Under the pieces are notes generated by a model. It saw only the letters and a program-made list of their open reading frames with translations. It did not search any database and was not told where the DNA came from. The translations under genes and the position numbers were made by a program. A DNA stretch of 64,000 bases from Dyadobacter sp. CY343 (GTDB taxonomy: Bacteria; Bacteroidota; Bacteroidia; Cytophagales; Spirosomataceae): contig NZ_JAJUXK010000009.1 in NCBI RefSeq assembly GCF_021390335.1, positions 62,001 through 126,000 of the forward strand, given 5' to 3'. Positions 26,898-36,009 of this stretch are shown piece after piece (within the stretch, counting starts at the first letter, position 1; every line of letters begins with the position of its first letter).

Positions 26898-27560
26898 ATG
26901 ATCAGACTTGAAAATGTTGAAAAAGTTTACCGGACCAGTTCTATTGAGACGCTGGCGCTGAATAATATTAACCTGAATGTAAAAAAGGGAGAATTTGTGT
27001 CGATCATGGGACCTTCGGGTTGTGGGAAAAGTACGCTCCTCAATATCATGGGCCTGCTCGACGCGCCTTCGAAGGGTTACATTGAAATCGATGGCAGCCG
27101 GGTCGAAAAGTACACGGATAAAAATCTGGCGCATTTACGAAACCAGAAACTCGGCTTCATTTTCCAGAGCTTCCATTTGATTAATGATCTTTCGGTGATT
27201 GATAATGTGGAAATACCCCTTTTATACCGCAACAGTTCTGCAAAAGAGAGAAAGGAACTGGCGCAGGAAGCGTTGGAGAAAGTAGGGTTGAGCAACAGAA
27301 TGAAGCATTTTCCAAAACAACTCTCAGGCGGACAAAAACAGCGCGTAGCAATCGCCCGCGCCATCGTAGGGAAACCAGAGATCATCCTGGCCGACGAACC
27401 TACCGGCAATCTCGACAGCGTAATGGGCAACGAAATCCTGAATATCCTGCAAAAACTAAACGAAGGAGGCGCCACCATCGTCATGGTAACCCACGACGAC
27501 GCAATGGCCAAAAAAACGCACAGGTTGATCAGGTTGTTTGACGGGACGCAGGTTTTTTAA
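26898..27560 (+). CDS. ABC transporter ATPase (MacB/LolD-like)
   Basis: A 220-residue ATPase that powers the adjacent FtsX-type permeases. It has Walker A GPSGCGKST, the Q-loop in FIFQSFHLI, signature LSGGQKQRVAIARA, Walker B IILADEPTGNLD and the H-loop in MVTHDD. The true start is the ATG at 26898 (MIRLENVEKVYRTSS), the usual N-terminus of this family. An in-frame extension back to 26703 only translates REP-like repeats. Its context with adaptor, TolC protein and two permeases indicates an efflux system of the MacAB type. Confidence 0.93.
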   Translation: MIRLENVEKVYRTSSIETLALNNINLNVKKGEFVSIMGPSGCGKSTLLNIMGLLDAPSKGYIEIDGSRVEKYTDKNLAHLRNQKLGFIFQSFHLINDLSVIDNVEIPLLYRNSSAKERKELAQEALEKVGLSNRMKHFPKQLSGGQKQRVAIARAIVGKPEIILADEPTGNLDSVMGNEILNILQKLNEGGATIVMVTHDDAMAKKTHRLIRLFDGTQVF

Positions 27561-27562
27561 TT

Positions 27563-27758
27563 TTGAATGAGTGAATGAGTGAATGACTGAATGAGTGAAG
27601 TGCCTCCGGAGAATGGGATTTTTCATAACTCTAACATCATCTTCTCATCATAGATTCAGTCATTAATACTCGTCGCATCGGCGACCGCCCATTTAATCAT
27701 CAAGCAATTCACTCATTCACTCACTGAGAACATTCACTCATTCAGTCATTCACTCATT
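27563..27758. repeat. TGAATGAG-type tandem repeats in inverted arrangement
   Basis: The intergenic gap before the first permease starts with tandem TGAATGAG/TGAATGAC units (27563-27600). It ends with their reverse complement, TTCACTCA and CATTCAGT units (27708-27758), so its two ends could pair into a long hairpin with about 110 bases between. Similar units occur at 29133-29156 and 52874-52912. There is no coding signal between the arms. Confidence 0.7.
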
Positions 27759-27762
27759 AATA

Positions 27763-29007
27763 ATGATCCAAAACTACATCAAGATCGCCTGGAAAGTGCT
27801 GCTGCGGCATCCTTTCTATACTTTTATTACTCTTTTTGGCATTAGTCTTACTTTGACGGTGCTGATGGTGCTTACTTCCTTTTTAGATCACCTTTTTGGT
27901 TCGCATTATCCTGAAAATAAGCGCAATAGGTCGCTTTATGTCGGCACTGTTGTCCAAACGGATTCCAGCGGGACTACCACTTCTTCCGGGCCGGCCAGTT
28001 TTGGGTTTCTGGTCAAACATGCCAAGTCCCTGAAATCAGCCGAAAAGGTTACGATCTTCTCCAATTTCAGTTTTTCAAATACTTATGTAGATGGTAAAAA
28101 GATCAAGCTGAATACGAAATACACGGATTCTGAATTCTGGTATGTGACCGGCTTTGAGTTTTTGGAAGGGAAGCCCTATAACGATACCCACATCCGAAAC
28201 GGCGATCATGTGGCAGTGATCACCGATGCGCTGCGCGACCAATACTTTGACACAAATGGTGAAACGGTAGTCGGGCGGAATATCGAGATCGAAAACGTGA
28301 TCTATAAAGTGATAGGTGTAGTCAAAGGCAGTCCGCCGACGCGATTGTATACCTATTCCGACATTTATTTCCCTTACACCGCACCGAAAAGCAACTATGA
28401 AAACAAGGGAATGCGGGGCCGTTTCGTCGCGATTGTTCTTGCGAAGGATCAGTCGGATATGCCTGCAGTCCAGTCAGAATTTGACAGTAACATTGCTCGT
28501 ATACCGTTTAAAGAAATTCAGGATGGGCAGAAGTACTCAGTTTTGATCGTTAAAGCAGACAAATATTTTGACCATTTCCTGAGCACTTTTGCCAGAAGCG
28601 ATTCGCAAAAGGTTATGTTCTATACTGTTGCTTCGCTGATATTACTGATGTTTATGGGGCTGCCGGCTATTAATCTTGTCAATGTAAATGTGAGCCGGAT
28701 CCTGGAAAGAGCTTCTGAAATTGGTGTCAGAAAAGCCTTTGGCGCGCCTTCGAAGGCATTGTTGTGGCAATTTATTATCGAAAATATCTTCATCACTTTT
28801 ATAGGAGGCCTTTTCGCGATCATTTTGTCCTCTATCGTCATCAGTTTCATCAATTCCAGCGGCTGGATCGCCTATGCCGACCTGACGATCAACATTCCGG
28901 TTTTCGCGATCAGTATTGTAGTTTGTCTGCTCTTCGGATTTCTGTCAGGCGTACTGCCCGCATTCAGAATGTCAAAGTTGAAAATTGTAGATGCTCTCAA
29001 GGCATAG
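27763..29007 (+). CDS. MacB/FtsX-like ABC permease (first of pair)
   Basis: A 414-residue permease with the usual layout: one N-terminal membrane helix (about 20-42, FYTFITLFGISLTLTVLMVL), a periplasmic MacB_PCD-like domain (about 48-270) and three C-terminal helices. The coupling motif ILERASEIGVRKAFGAPSKA and C-terminal LPAFRMSKLKIVDALKA are typical. It follows the ATPase and precedes a second permease, so the pump probably uses a heterodimer. REP-like and TGAATGAG repeats flank it on both sides. Confidence 0.9.
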   Translation: MIQNYIKIAWKVLLRHPFYTFITLFGISLTLTVLMVLTSFLDHLFGSHYPENKRNRSLYVGTVVQTDSSGTTTSSGPASFGFLVKHAKSLKSAEKVTIFSNFSFSNTYVDGKKIKLNTKYTDSEFWYVTGFEFLEGKPYNDTHIRNGDHVAVITDALRDQYFDTNGETVVGRNIEIENVIYKVIGVVKGSPPTRLYTYSDIYFPYTAPKSNYENKGMRGRFVAIVLAKDQSDMPAVQSEFDSNIARIPFKEIQDGQKYSVLIVKADKYFDHFLSTFARSDSQKVMFYTVASLILLMFMGLPAINLVNVNVSRILERASEIGVRKAFGAPSKALLWQFIIENIFITFIGGLFAIILSSIVISFINSSGWIAYADLTINIPVFAISIVVCLLFGFLSGVLPAFRMSKLKIVDALKA

Positions 29008-29122
29008 CCCTAATCCCTAAAGGGACTTTTGCGAGATGTGCGTTGTGCATTTACCCTAAATCACTAAAGGGACTTCTGCGCTCGACATGAAAATCGAAAA
29101 AGCCCCTTTAGGGGTTTGGGGT
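29007..29122. repeat. REP-like units between the two permeases
   Basis: Two CCCTAAATCCCTAAAGGGACTT-type halves (29007-29029, 29053-29075) and one AAAGCCCCTTTAGGGG-type half with GGGGT (29097-29122) fill the gap. A run of CATTCACTCATTCAGTCATT units follows at 29133-29156, just before the second permease. Confidence 0.8.
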
Positions 29123-29167
29123 ATCAGCAGTAATCATTCACTCATTCAGTCATTCAAAATTTAAAAA

Positions 29168-30334
29168 ATGCTATCACATCTCTTCAAACTCATTTGGAAC
29201 AAAAAAGGGGCTCATTCTTTGCTTATTATCGAGATCTGGGCTTCGTTTATGGTTTTGTTCGGCGTGCTTTCGCTCATCGTTTATAATGTGCGTAACTATC
29301 TGCAACCCGTCGGCTTCGAATACGAACACGTATGGAACCTGGATCTGGCGAGTAACCAGGATACGCTGGAAGTAGCAGCGAAACTGGAACGTGCGCTGCA
29401 AAGGGTTAAGGCTTACCCGGAAGTGGAATCTGTGTCGAGAATGAGCAGTAACACGCCATTTTCTGCCAATCAGATGGGGAATTCAGTTACTTACAACAAA
29501 GTGGAGGTCGGCGCGGACTTTTACAGTACCGACGGCGAGCTCAGTAAGACACTGGACCTGAAGATGCTGAAAGGGCGCTGGTATCAGGAGAGTGACCGTG
29601 TGTCCAAATTTGTTCCTATTGTTATCAACAAAGCGATGGAAGACAAGCTTTTTCTGGACGAAGCGGCGATCGGGAAGGTAATAAAAGTTGATGATAAAAA
29701 ATCCTTCAAAGTTGTCGGCGTTGTGGACAAGTTTAAATCGAGAGGGGAGTTCATGTCAGACGAACCGGCTGTTTTTGAGCTTCTTGCAAAAGACGATGTA
29801 TGGAATGCTAATATGCTGATCAAAACCAAACCCGGAACCGATGCGAACTTTGAAGCCAAATTGGTAAAGGAAATCGCAGTGATGCTGCCAGGCTGGGGTA
29901 TTGAGGTGAGTTATTTGACAGAATCACGCAAAAACAGACAGAACCTCACGCTGGTGCCCGTGCTTATTTTTCTGATTGTGAGCGGGTTTCTGCTTACCAA
30001 TGTGGCGCTGGGTTTGTTTGGGATATTAAATCTGAATATCTCCAAAAGAAAGAACGAGATCGGGTTGAGAAGGGCGATGGGCGCGACGGAGGGCCGGGTA
30101 ACTACTCAGTTTTTAGGCGAAATATGGGTACTTGCCAGTTTTAGCCTGCTACTTGGTTTGATCTTTGCCTTGCAATTTCCAATGATGAATGTGTTCGATC
30201 TCGATAGCGAAGTATATATTATCGCTATTTTCGCAGCTATCGTGATCATTTACCTCATCGTAACCCTATGCGCCTGGTTCCCCAGCAAACAAGCTGCAAG
30301 GATCCACCCTGCATTAGCGTTGCACGAGGAGTGA
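29168..30334 (+). CDS. MacB/FtsX-like ABC permease (second of pair)
   Basis: A 388-residue permease paired with the preceding one. An N-terminal helix (about 20-40, IEIWASFMVLFGVLSLIVYN) precedes the periplasmic domain. The three C-terminal helices contain ISKRKNEIGLRRAMGATEGR and end with PSKQAARIHPALALHEE. It is somewhat shorter than the first permease. The order ATPase-permease-permease suggests a two-subunit membrane domain, probably with the adaptor and TolC protein upstream. Confidence 0.9.
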   Translation: MLSHLFKLIWNKKGAHSLLIIEIWASFMVLFGVLSLIVYNVRNYLQPVGFEYEHVWNLDLASNQDTLEVAAKLERALQRVKAYPEVESVSRMSSNTPFSANQMGNSVTYNKVEVGADFYSTDGELSKTLDLKMLKGRWYQESDRVSKFVPIVINKAMEDKLFLDEAAIGKVIKVDDKKSFKVVGVVDKFKSRGEFMSDEPAVFELLAKDDVWNANMLIKTKPGTDANFEAKLVKEIAVMLPGWGIEVSYLTESRKNRQNLTLVPVLIFLIVSGFLLTNVALGLFGILNLNISKRKNEIGLRRAMGATEGRVTTQFLGEIWVLASFSLLLGLIFALQFPMMNVFDLDSEVYIIAIFAAIVIIYLIVTLCAWFPSKQAARIHPALALHEE

Positions 30335-30335
30335 C

Positions 30336-30472
30336 CACCCCAACCCATGGGAGGGGAAGGACCCCCAACCCCTGGGAGGGGCTTTTCCGATGTGCATGTT
30401 AAGCGCAGCAAGTCCCTTTAGGGATTTAGGGTAAATGCAGAAACGCAGCAAGTCCCTTCAGGGATTTAGGGT
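30336..30472. repeat. REP-like units, reversed orientation
   Basis: Four half-units lie between the second permease and the response regulator. Two are ACCCC.AACCC...GGGAGGGG forms (30336-30358, 30361-30388) and two are AAGTCCCTTTAGGGATTTAGGGT forms (about 30409-30432 and 30449-30472). Relative to the units at 26632 and 29007 the whole array is inverted. Confidence 0.8.
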
Positions 30473-30484
30473 AAAAAGATAAAT

Positions 30485-31855
30485 ATGCTCCTGATAGTTG
30501 ACGACGATATTGCGATACGTACTTCACTGACTTTACTGCTCAGAAGCGAGGGGTTTGTGGTGCAGGGAGTGGGTTCGCCGGAGGAGACTTTTGAGGTGCT
30601 GCGTACTGCAAAGCCCGAATTGATTTTGCTCGATCTTAACTTCTCTATCGAAACTTCGGGCGACGAGGGAATGCAGCTATTGCAGCGCATTAAAAAGAGT
30701 TATCCCGCTATACCAGTGATCCTGATAACTGGCTGGGGAACGATTGATCTGGCGGTGAAGGGAATGAAGGAAGGGGCGATTGATTTTATTACCAAACCCT
30801 GGCAAAACGAATACCTGATCCAGTCCGTGCGGACGATCCTGAACCTGGCGCAGCAGGAGCCGCAGTCGGAAAGCCGGCGGAAGCTTGAACAGAAATATCA
30901 TTTCGAAAATATTGTAGGCAGCGACGCAAAGCTGCTGGATATCCTCAGCACAGTGGGCCGGGTAGCCGCAACCGACGCGCCCGTGCTGATCACAGGCGAA
31001 AGCGGCACTGGAAAAGAGCTGATCGCTGAGGCTATTCATTCCAATAGTAAGCGAAAAATCCGCCCATTTGTGAAGGTTAATCTGGGCGGGATTTCTTCAA
31101 CCTTATTTGAAAGTGAGCTTTTTGGCCACGTGAGAGGCGCATTTACCGACGCTAAATCCGATCGGATCGGCCGGTTTGAAATGGCGAATAAGGGTTCAAT
31201 TTTTCTGGATGAAATAGGAGAGCTCGATCTGTCGAGCCAGGTAAAGTTGCTGCGGGTATTGCAGGAACGGACTTTTGAGCCGCTGGGTAGCAGCAAAAGC
31301 CGGACGGTTGATGTGCGGATAATCTGTGCTACCAACCGAAATCTGGAAGAAATGGTCGCTCTGGGTACGTTTCGGGAGGATCTTTACTACCGGATCAATC
31401 TGATTACCGTCAAGCTGCCTGCGCTGCGCGAGCGGCCGGATGATATTCCATTGCTTTCAGAATTTTTTGTAAATAACCTCAAAACCATCTACCAGCGTCC
31501 CGATATCACAATTAGTCCGGGCGCGCTTAAATGGTTGAAAACGTTACAATTGCAGGGTAATATCAGACAATTGAAAAATCTGGTGGAGCGTACTGTACTG
31601 CTCTCTCCGAAGGATTTACTGGATATCGCCGATTTTCAAAAAAACCTGACCGTTGGTCAATCAGCTGCTGCTAGAAATCTGCCGGAGGTTGGGTCCATTA
31701 CTTTGGAAGAAATGGAATATCAGATGATTTCAAAGGCAATGAATTTTCATCAGAACAAGATCAGTAAGGTGGCGAGGTCGCTTGGAATAACGCGGTTTGC
31801 GCTTTACCGGAGACTTGAAAAATACGGCATTTCCTTCGATCCCGACGAGCAATGA
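30485..31855 (+). CDS. Sigma-54-dependent response regulator (NtrC family)
   Basis: A 456-residue activator. A receiver (about 1-125) has LIVDDD, phosphoacceptor Asp in LILLDLNFS and Lys in FITKPW. The AAA+ domain (about 150-380) has Walker A GESGTGKELIAEAIH, Walker B-like GSIFLDEIGELD and arginine-finger region. The sigma-54 contact loop reads GAFTDA where GAFTGA is usual. The C-terminus holds a Fis-type helix-turn-helix (KISKVARSLGITRFALYRRL). It overlaps the kinase gene by 4 bases, and both follow the efflux genes, so the pair probably controls that operon in response to envelope stress or pump substrate. Confidence 0.92.
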   Translation: MLLIVDDDIAIRTSLTLLLRSEGFVVQGVGSPEETFEVLRTAKPELILLDLNFSIETSGDEGMQLLQRIKKSYPAIPVILITGWGTIDLAVKGMKEGAIDFITKPWQNEYLIQSVRTILNLAQQEPQSESRRKLEQKYHFENIVGSDAKLLDILSTVGRVAATDAPVLITGESGTGKELIAEAIHSNSKRKIRPFVKVNLGGISSTLFESELFGHVRGAFTDAKSDRIGRFEMANKGSIFLDEIGELDLSSQVKLLRVLQERTFEPLGSSKSRTVDVRIICATNRNLEEMVALGTFREDLYYRINLITVKLPALRERPDDIPLLSEFFVNNLKTIYQRPDITISPGALKWLKTLQLQGNIRQLKNLVERTVLLSPKDLLDIADFQKNLTVGQSAAARNLPEVGSITLEEMEYQMISKAMNFHQNKISKVARSLGITRFALYRRLEKYGISFDPDEQ

Positions 31856-33147
31856 AGGTTTCTACGAGGACTAAATATATCGTTTATGTGACAGTGCTGC
31901 ACCTTGTGCTGGTCCTGCTCGTATTCAAGATCCTTTCGCAGGATAAGCTGATGTTTATCCTTTCCGAAATCTTTCTTTTTCTGTCGGCTGTGGCTTCCAT
32001 TCAGTTATACCGAAATTTTATGCAACCTATCCAATTTGTGAAATCCGGGATCGAGGCTATTAAGGACAAGGACTTTTCAATCAAATTTGTGCCCACAGGA
32101 AAGGGCGAGATTGATACTTTGATTGAGGTGTATAATCTGATGATCGACCAGCTTCGTGAAGAACGGACGCGACTTTACGAGCAGCATTTCTTTCTGGAAA
32201 AACTTATCGAAGCTTCGCCTATTTCCATTATTATTCTTGATTACGACAACCGGATTGAATCCCTTAATCTCAAAGCAAAGGCGCAATTTGGTACGCAGGC
32301 CGAAGGTTTAGCAGGGAAATCACTGGACGAGACCGCGCAGCCGCTGCTGGAAGAGCTGGTCAATATGCAGGATGGCGAGTCTAAGGTTGTGAAGACAAAT
32401 GGTATCGTAACTTACAAAGTGCAGCGGTCGCATTTTATGGATAAGGGTTTCAAAAGGTCGTTTCTGATGCTCGAAGAACTGACGAATGAAATCCTGGAAT
32501 CGGAAAAGAATGCGTACGGAAAAGTGATCAGGATGATGGCACACGAGGTGAACAATACCCTCGGCGCAACGGATTCTATTTTACAAACCACCCAAAACAT
32601 CCTGCCCGACACCGATTACAGAGAGTTGAAAGAAGCACTGGGGATTGCTTCTGAGCGCAACCAGCGACTGACGCGCTTTATGCGGAATTTTGCCGATGTT
32701 GTGAGGCTTCCAATGCCTACGAGTATTCCGACGAATGTTGGTAAGCTGGTCAAAGACGTGGCTATTTTCATGGAACCGACCGCCACGGCAAAAGGAGTTG
32801 CTATGCAGGTATTTTTACCAGAAGTTGATGTGACAAAAAAGCTCGATAAGGGGCAGATGGAGCACGTGCTGGTAAATATCATCAAGAATGCGATTGAAGC
32901 CTGCGAGACCGGGAATCAGATCGAGCTATACGTTTCAGATCCAGAAATAGTGATCAGAAATAATGGGTATCCTATTGATAGCGAGCGAAGTGCGAAGCTT
33001 TTTAATCCATTTTTCAGTACAAAAAGAGACGGGCAGGGAATTGGTTTAACATTGACCCGGGAAATTCTCGCCAACCATGGTTATGGTTTTTCATTACAAA
33101 CCGGGGAAAATGGCTGGACTGCCTTCACGATCGAGGTACCCGCCTGA
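31852..33147 (+). CDS. Sensor histidine kinase (NtrY-like)
   Basis: A 431-residue kinase, cognate to the sigma-54 regulator whose gene it overlaps. Two N-terminal membrane helices (about 8-28 and 32-50) flank almost no periplasmic loop, so it probably senses within or at the membrane. A HAMP-like segment (about 50-105) and a PAS-like domain (about 115-210, SPISIIILDYDNRIESLN) follow. The H-box is MAHEVNNTLGATDS, and the ATPase has NIIKNAIEAC, an unusually short G1 region and GQGIGLTLTREIL. It is convergent with the minus-strand operon only 6 bases downstream. Confidence 0.88.
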   Translation: MKVSTRTKYIVYVTVLHLVLVLLVFKILSQDKLMFILSEIFLFLSAVASIQLYRNFMQPIQFVKSGIEAIKDKDFSIKFVPTGKGEIDTLIEVYNLMIDQLREERTRLYEQHFFLEKLIEASPISIIILDYDNRIESLNLKAKAQFGTQAEGLAGKSLDETAQPLLEELVNMQDGESKVVKTNGIVTYKVQRSHFMDKGFKRSFLMLEELTNEILESEKNAYGKVIRMMAHEVNNTLGATDSILQTTQNILPDTDYRELKEALGIASERNQRLTRFMRNFADVVRLPMPTSIPTNVGKLVKDVAIFMEPTATAKGVAMQVFLPEVDVTKKLDKGQMEHVLVNIIKNAIEACETGNQIELYVSDPEIVIRNNGYPIDSERSAKLFNPFFSTKRDGQGIGLTLTREILANHGYGFSLQTGENGWTAFTIEVPA

Positions 33148-33153
33148 GTCGCG

Positions 33154-34185
33154 TCACAGCTTCCGAATTTTGATAGTAAATGCATTCGCAGGATTTTGAA
33201 CCATTAATTGATTCAGATCTTTTTCTTCAAAACCTTTCGATTTTAAATAAGGGATCAGCTTGTCGGAAATCGTGGTATACCCTCGAAATTTGCCCCCGTC
33301 GGGTTCACCCGGAGTGTACCAGCCGGCGTCATGGGAAATGAGCAGCTGGTTGAGAAGACCTTTACTTTTCAGGAAAATAATCAGTTCGCCATTAGCGGCG
33401 ACGCTCTTGTCATCATCACCAATACCGTCCAGGCTCACCCAGCAGCCGCTTATTGCTGTATTTACGATCTCCTCGCGGGTTCCGTTTGCATGTACCCAAA
33501 CAAATGCTTTCGGGTTGACGCCCATTTTTTTCAATATCTCGATTTCCTGATTTGCCGGAAGAGCCGGGCCTGTGTGGGAGCAAATGGTCAGTCCTGTTTT
33601 TAAATGGGTAAGTGCAGCGGCAGTAATTAGTTTTTGGTGCAATGCTGAAAGCGGGCCGCTATTCACGCCTGTTTTGATAAATCCCGGCTTTACATTCGTT
33701 CCTTCGATTCCGTTTTCAAACTCTGCGATCCACCGGGCTGCGAGTTCTTCTGCGCTTTCTGTAAATGCCCAGGCAGGCAGGTATTTATTGTCGGAAGCTC
33801 CATAGTAACCTGTGTTGGTGATAATCGTAAGCCCCGATTGTTGAGATAACTTTTGCAGCAGTTTCACATCCCGCCCGAGAAATGCCGGCGTACATTCAAC
33901 CAGACTTTTGATCCCTCGTTTCTTAATTTCTAGCAAATAGGGAAGTGCTTTTTTGATGACATCCTTGTGCTTCCAGCGGTCGGGCGAGATCTTGTCCGCA
34001 CCAATAAAATCGACCAGAACGTGCTCGTGGATTAGCGTGATTCCGAGGTCTGCCGGTTTTATCCTTGCATTTACTGAATTAATGAATGTGTCTTCCAGCT
34101 TCCAGTCTGCCAGAAATAGCGGCGCAACTGCGGCAGCTTTCAGGAATTTCCTGCGGGAGACTCTATTTTTCGCCCCGGCGTCCAT
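33154..34185 (-). CDS. Phosphotriesterase-family amidohydrolase, exported
   Basis: A 343-residue metal-dependent hydrolase of the phosphotriesterase group. The N-terminus SRRKFLKAAAVAPLFLA resembles a Tat signal, so it is likely periplasmic. Metal-binding positions match the family: HEH in TLIHEHVLVDF, the bridging Lys in PGFIKTGVNSG, His in CSHTGPA, His in WVHANGT and Asp in LISHDAGWYTPG. The family includes lactonases and other hydrolases; the substrate is unknown. Its start overlaps the stop of the site-2 protease gene, so it is the last gene of the five-gene operon. Confidence 0.85.
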   Translation of the reverse strand: MDAGAKNRVSRRKFLKAAAVAPLFLADWKLEDTFINSVNARIKPADLGITLIHEHVLVDFIGADKISPDRWKHKDVIKKALPYLLEIKKRGIKSLVECTPAFLGRDVKLLQKLSQQSGLTIITNTGYYGASDNKYLPAWAFTESAEELAARWIAEFENGIEGTNVKPGFIKTGVNSGPLSALHQKLITAAALTHLKTGLTICSHTGPALPANQEIEILKKMGVNPKAFVWVHANGTREEIVNTAISGCWVSLDGIGDDDKSVAANGELIIFLKSKGLLNQLLISHDAGWYTPGEPDGGKFRGYTTISDKLIPYLKSKGFEEKDLNQLMVQNPANAFTIKIRKL

Positions 34186-35384
34186 TATTCAACAATAATA
34201 AAAGGATTAGGACTGAAAGAAATTACAAAGATGATCAGGGCGCAAATGCCAAGTATAATGCGTGGCGTATCAAGCGGCTCGTTCTCTTCGGTTTCAGGAT
34301 GCTTGATACCAAGAAAACGCCCCAAAATGAATACAAATGGCAGAAATCCTGTGGAACCTTCCCAATCAGGACGCAGGTAGGAAATCGCAAATTGCGCCAC
34401 CACAATGATCAGACTGACCATAAATGCAGTGCCGTTATTCTCACTCACCCTTTTGAAACAGATATAAAGCAGGTAAATGTAAAGTGCGAGATAAATAAGT
34501 TGTTCATAAAAAGCACCATCATTTCCAGTCGCGAAAGACTCAGCCTTGAACAGGCCCAAACCCGCATAGAACGCGAAAAAACCAAATAACACGGGTGCTA
34601 CCACGTTGAATTTTTTCTTGCCAATCAACCCGTAAAGAATATGACCGCCATCGAGCTGGCCGATCGGAATCAGGTTGAGTGATGTGAAGAAAAGAGCCAG
34701 ATAACCCGCAAATATGTAAGGGTAGTGCACCATTTCATTCGGGTGCGGCAGCAGGTTTGGATCGGCTACGTAAGTTTTGAAAAGCCAGAAAAGGATATTA
34801 TCACCTAAAACGAGGTTTCCACTCGCATTATCGTAAACAAACTGCGGGTAGCTCGATCCGTAACGTGCATATTCAGGGTGAATTGTAAATATGTAATCGA
34901 CCGGCGGCAAATGCGTGAATCCGTACCATAACACAGCTAATGCAGCAATAAAACCAGCCAGCGGGCCGGCAATACCAATATCGAAGAATTTCAGGCGGGA
35001 AGTAACGACGGACTTAATGCGGATAAATGCGCCCATGGTACCAATGCTTTGCGGGATCCCAAACCACAGCGGAATGTAATAGGGTAGGGTCACTTTCACC
35101 TGGTGCGCTTTGGCCACGAAGTAATGCCCGAACTCGTGGATTGTCAGAATAGCAAGAAATGGGATTGAGAAGTGCAGACCTTGTATAAACTGCGGCCAGC
35201 CCAACAGTTTTTCCTGCGTCTCAGCAGCACTGGCAGCATCCACGCCACCCAGCATCGCGTAAAAGTTGTACACAAAAGAGAAGATGTTCCCATATATCCA
35301 CTCCGCGCCAGCCAGCGTCGTGGTAATGATCGTAACTACAAATAAAATTCCCTGGATCAGGTAAGTACGCGCGCTAGACTGCAT
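34185..35384 (-). CDS. Site-2 protease family (M50) metalloprotease
   Basis: A 399-residue intramembrane zinc protease. HEFGHYFVAKAH (near residue 103) carries the HExxH zinc site, and LIPIGQLDGGHILYG (near 235) supplies the NPDG-like third ligand region, here with LDGG. About eight to ten hydrophobic segments span the protein. Site-2 proteases cut membrane-bound regulators such as anti-sigma factors or process signal peptides. No anti-sigma gene is adjacent. It overlaps the HAD gene upstream by 11 bases and the next gene by one base. Confidence 0.88.
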   Translation of the reverse strand: MQSSARTYLIQGILFVVTIITTTLAGAEWIYGNIFSFVYNFYAMLGGVDAASAAETQEKLLGWPQFIQGLHFSIPFLAILTIHEFGHYFVAKAHQVKVTLPYYIPLWFGIPQSIGTMGAFIRIKSVVTSRLKFFDIGIAGPLAGFIAALAVLWYGFTHLPPVDYIFTIHPEYARYGSSYPQFVYDNASGNLVLGDNILFWLFKTYVADPNLLPHPNEMVHYPYIFAGYLALFFTSLNLIPIGQLDGGHILYGLIGKKKFNVVAPVLFGFFAFYAGLGLFKAESFATGNDGAFYEQLIYLALYIYLLYICFKRVSENNGTAFMVSLIIVVAQFAISYLRPDWEGSTGFLPFVFILGRFLGIKHPETEENEPLDTPRIILGICALIIFVISFSPNPFIIVE

Positions 35385-36009
35385 AATCTTTCAGATATTC
35401 CAAAATGGTGGTAGGCTTTTGAACATGAATAACTTCAATGCCAAGTTTAGCGGCTGCCTGAATGTTGTCGTAATTATCGTCCAGGAAAAGGGTTTCTTCT
35501 GCTTTGATCCCAGCCTGGGCCAGTACTTTCTGGTAAATAAGCGGATCAGGTTTCATCACCCCCATTTCGTAGGAAAGAAATACAGTTTCGAACAGGTCCT
35601 GTAATTTCTTAACTCCGGTCGACGCTTCCAGTATTTTGTTGACCTGCGTGATATGAATGGAGCTGGTATTGCTCAGAAGAAATAACCGGTATTGGGTACC
35701 CAGATTTTTCAATAGTTCTACTCTCTCCGGCGGCAGGTCCAGCAGCAGGCTATTCCAGGCTGTATCAATCGCTTCGTCAGAAAGATCATCGAACTCCAAT
35801 ATTTCCCGGATAAAATTCCGGAACCCGGCTTCATCCATGGATCCCGTTTCAAACTGGCGGAATATCTCGTTTTCATTAAAAATAGCCAGAATTTCACTCT
35901 GCTCCCTGCCGCTCAGTTCGGCGAAGGATTGCGAAGCGACGGGCACATCAATGTTCAAAATGACATCGCCCAGGTCGAAAATGATATTCTTTATTCGGGT
36001 ATTTTTCAT
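35374..36009 (-). CDS. HAD-superfamily phosphatase (YihX-like)
   Basis: A 211-residue hydrolase. Motif I is IIFDLGDVILNID, with the nucleophilic Asp and Gly instead of Asp two residues later, as in the YihX sugar-phosphatase group. Motif II is LLSNTSSIH, motif III includes the Lys of MGVMKPDPLIYQ, and motif IV is LFLDDNYDNI. The cap is helical (about 18-85). Substrates in this group are often phosphosugars. The gene overlaps accA and the protease gene by a few bases each. Confidence 0.85.
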   Translation of the reverse strand: MKNTRIKNIIFDLGDVILNIDVPVASQSFAELSGREQSEILAIFNENEIFRQFETGSMDEAGFRNFIREILEFDDLSDEAIDTAWNSLLLDLPPERVELLKNLGTQYRLFLLSNTSSIHITQVNKILEASTGVKKLQDLFETVFLSYEMGVMKPDPLIYQKVLAQAGIKAEETLFLDDNYDNIQAAAKLGIEVIHVQKPTTILEYLKDYAV

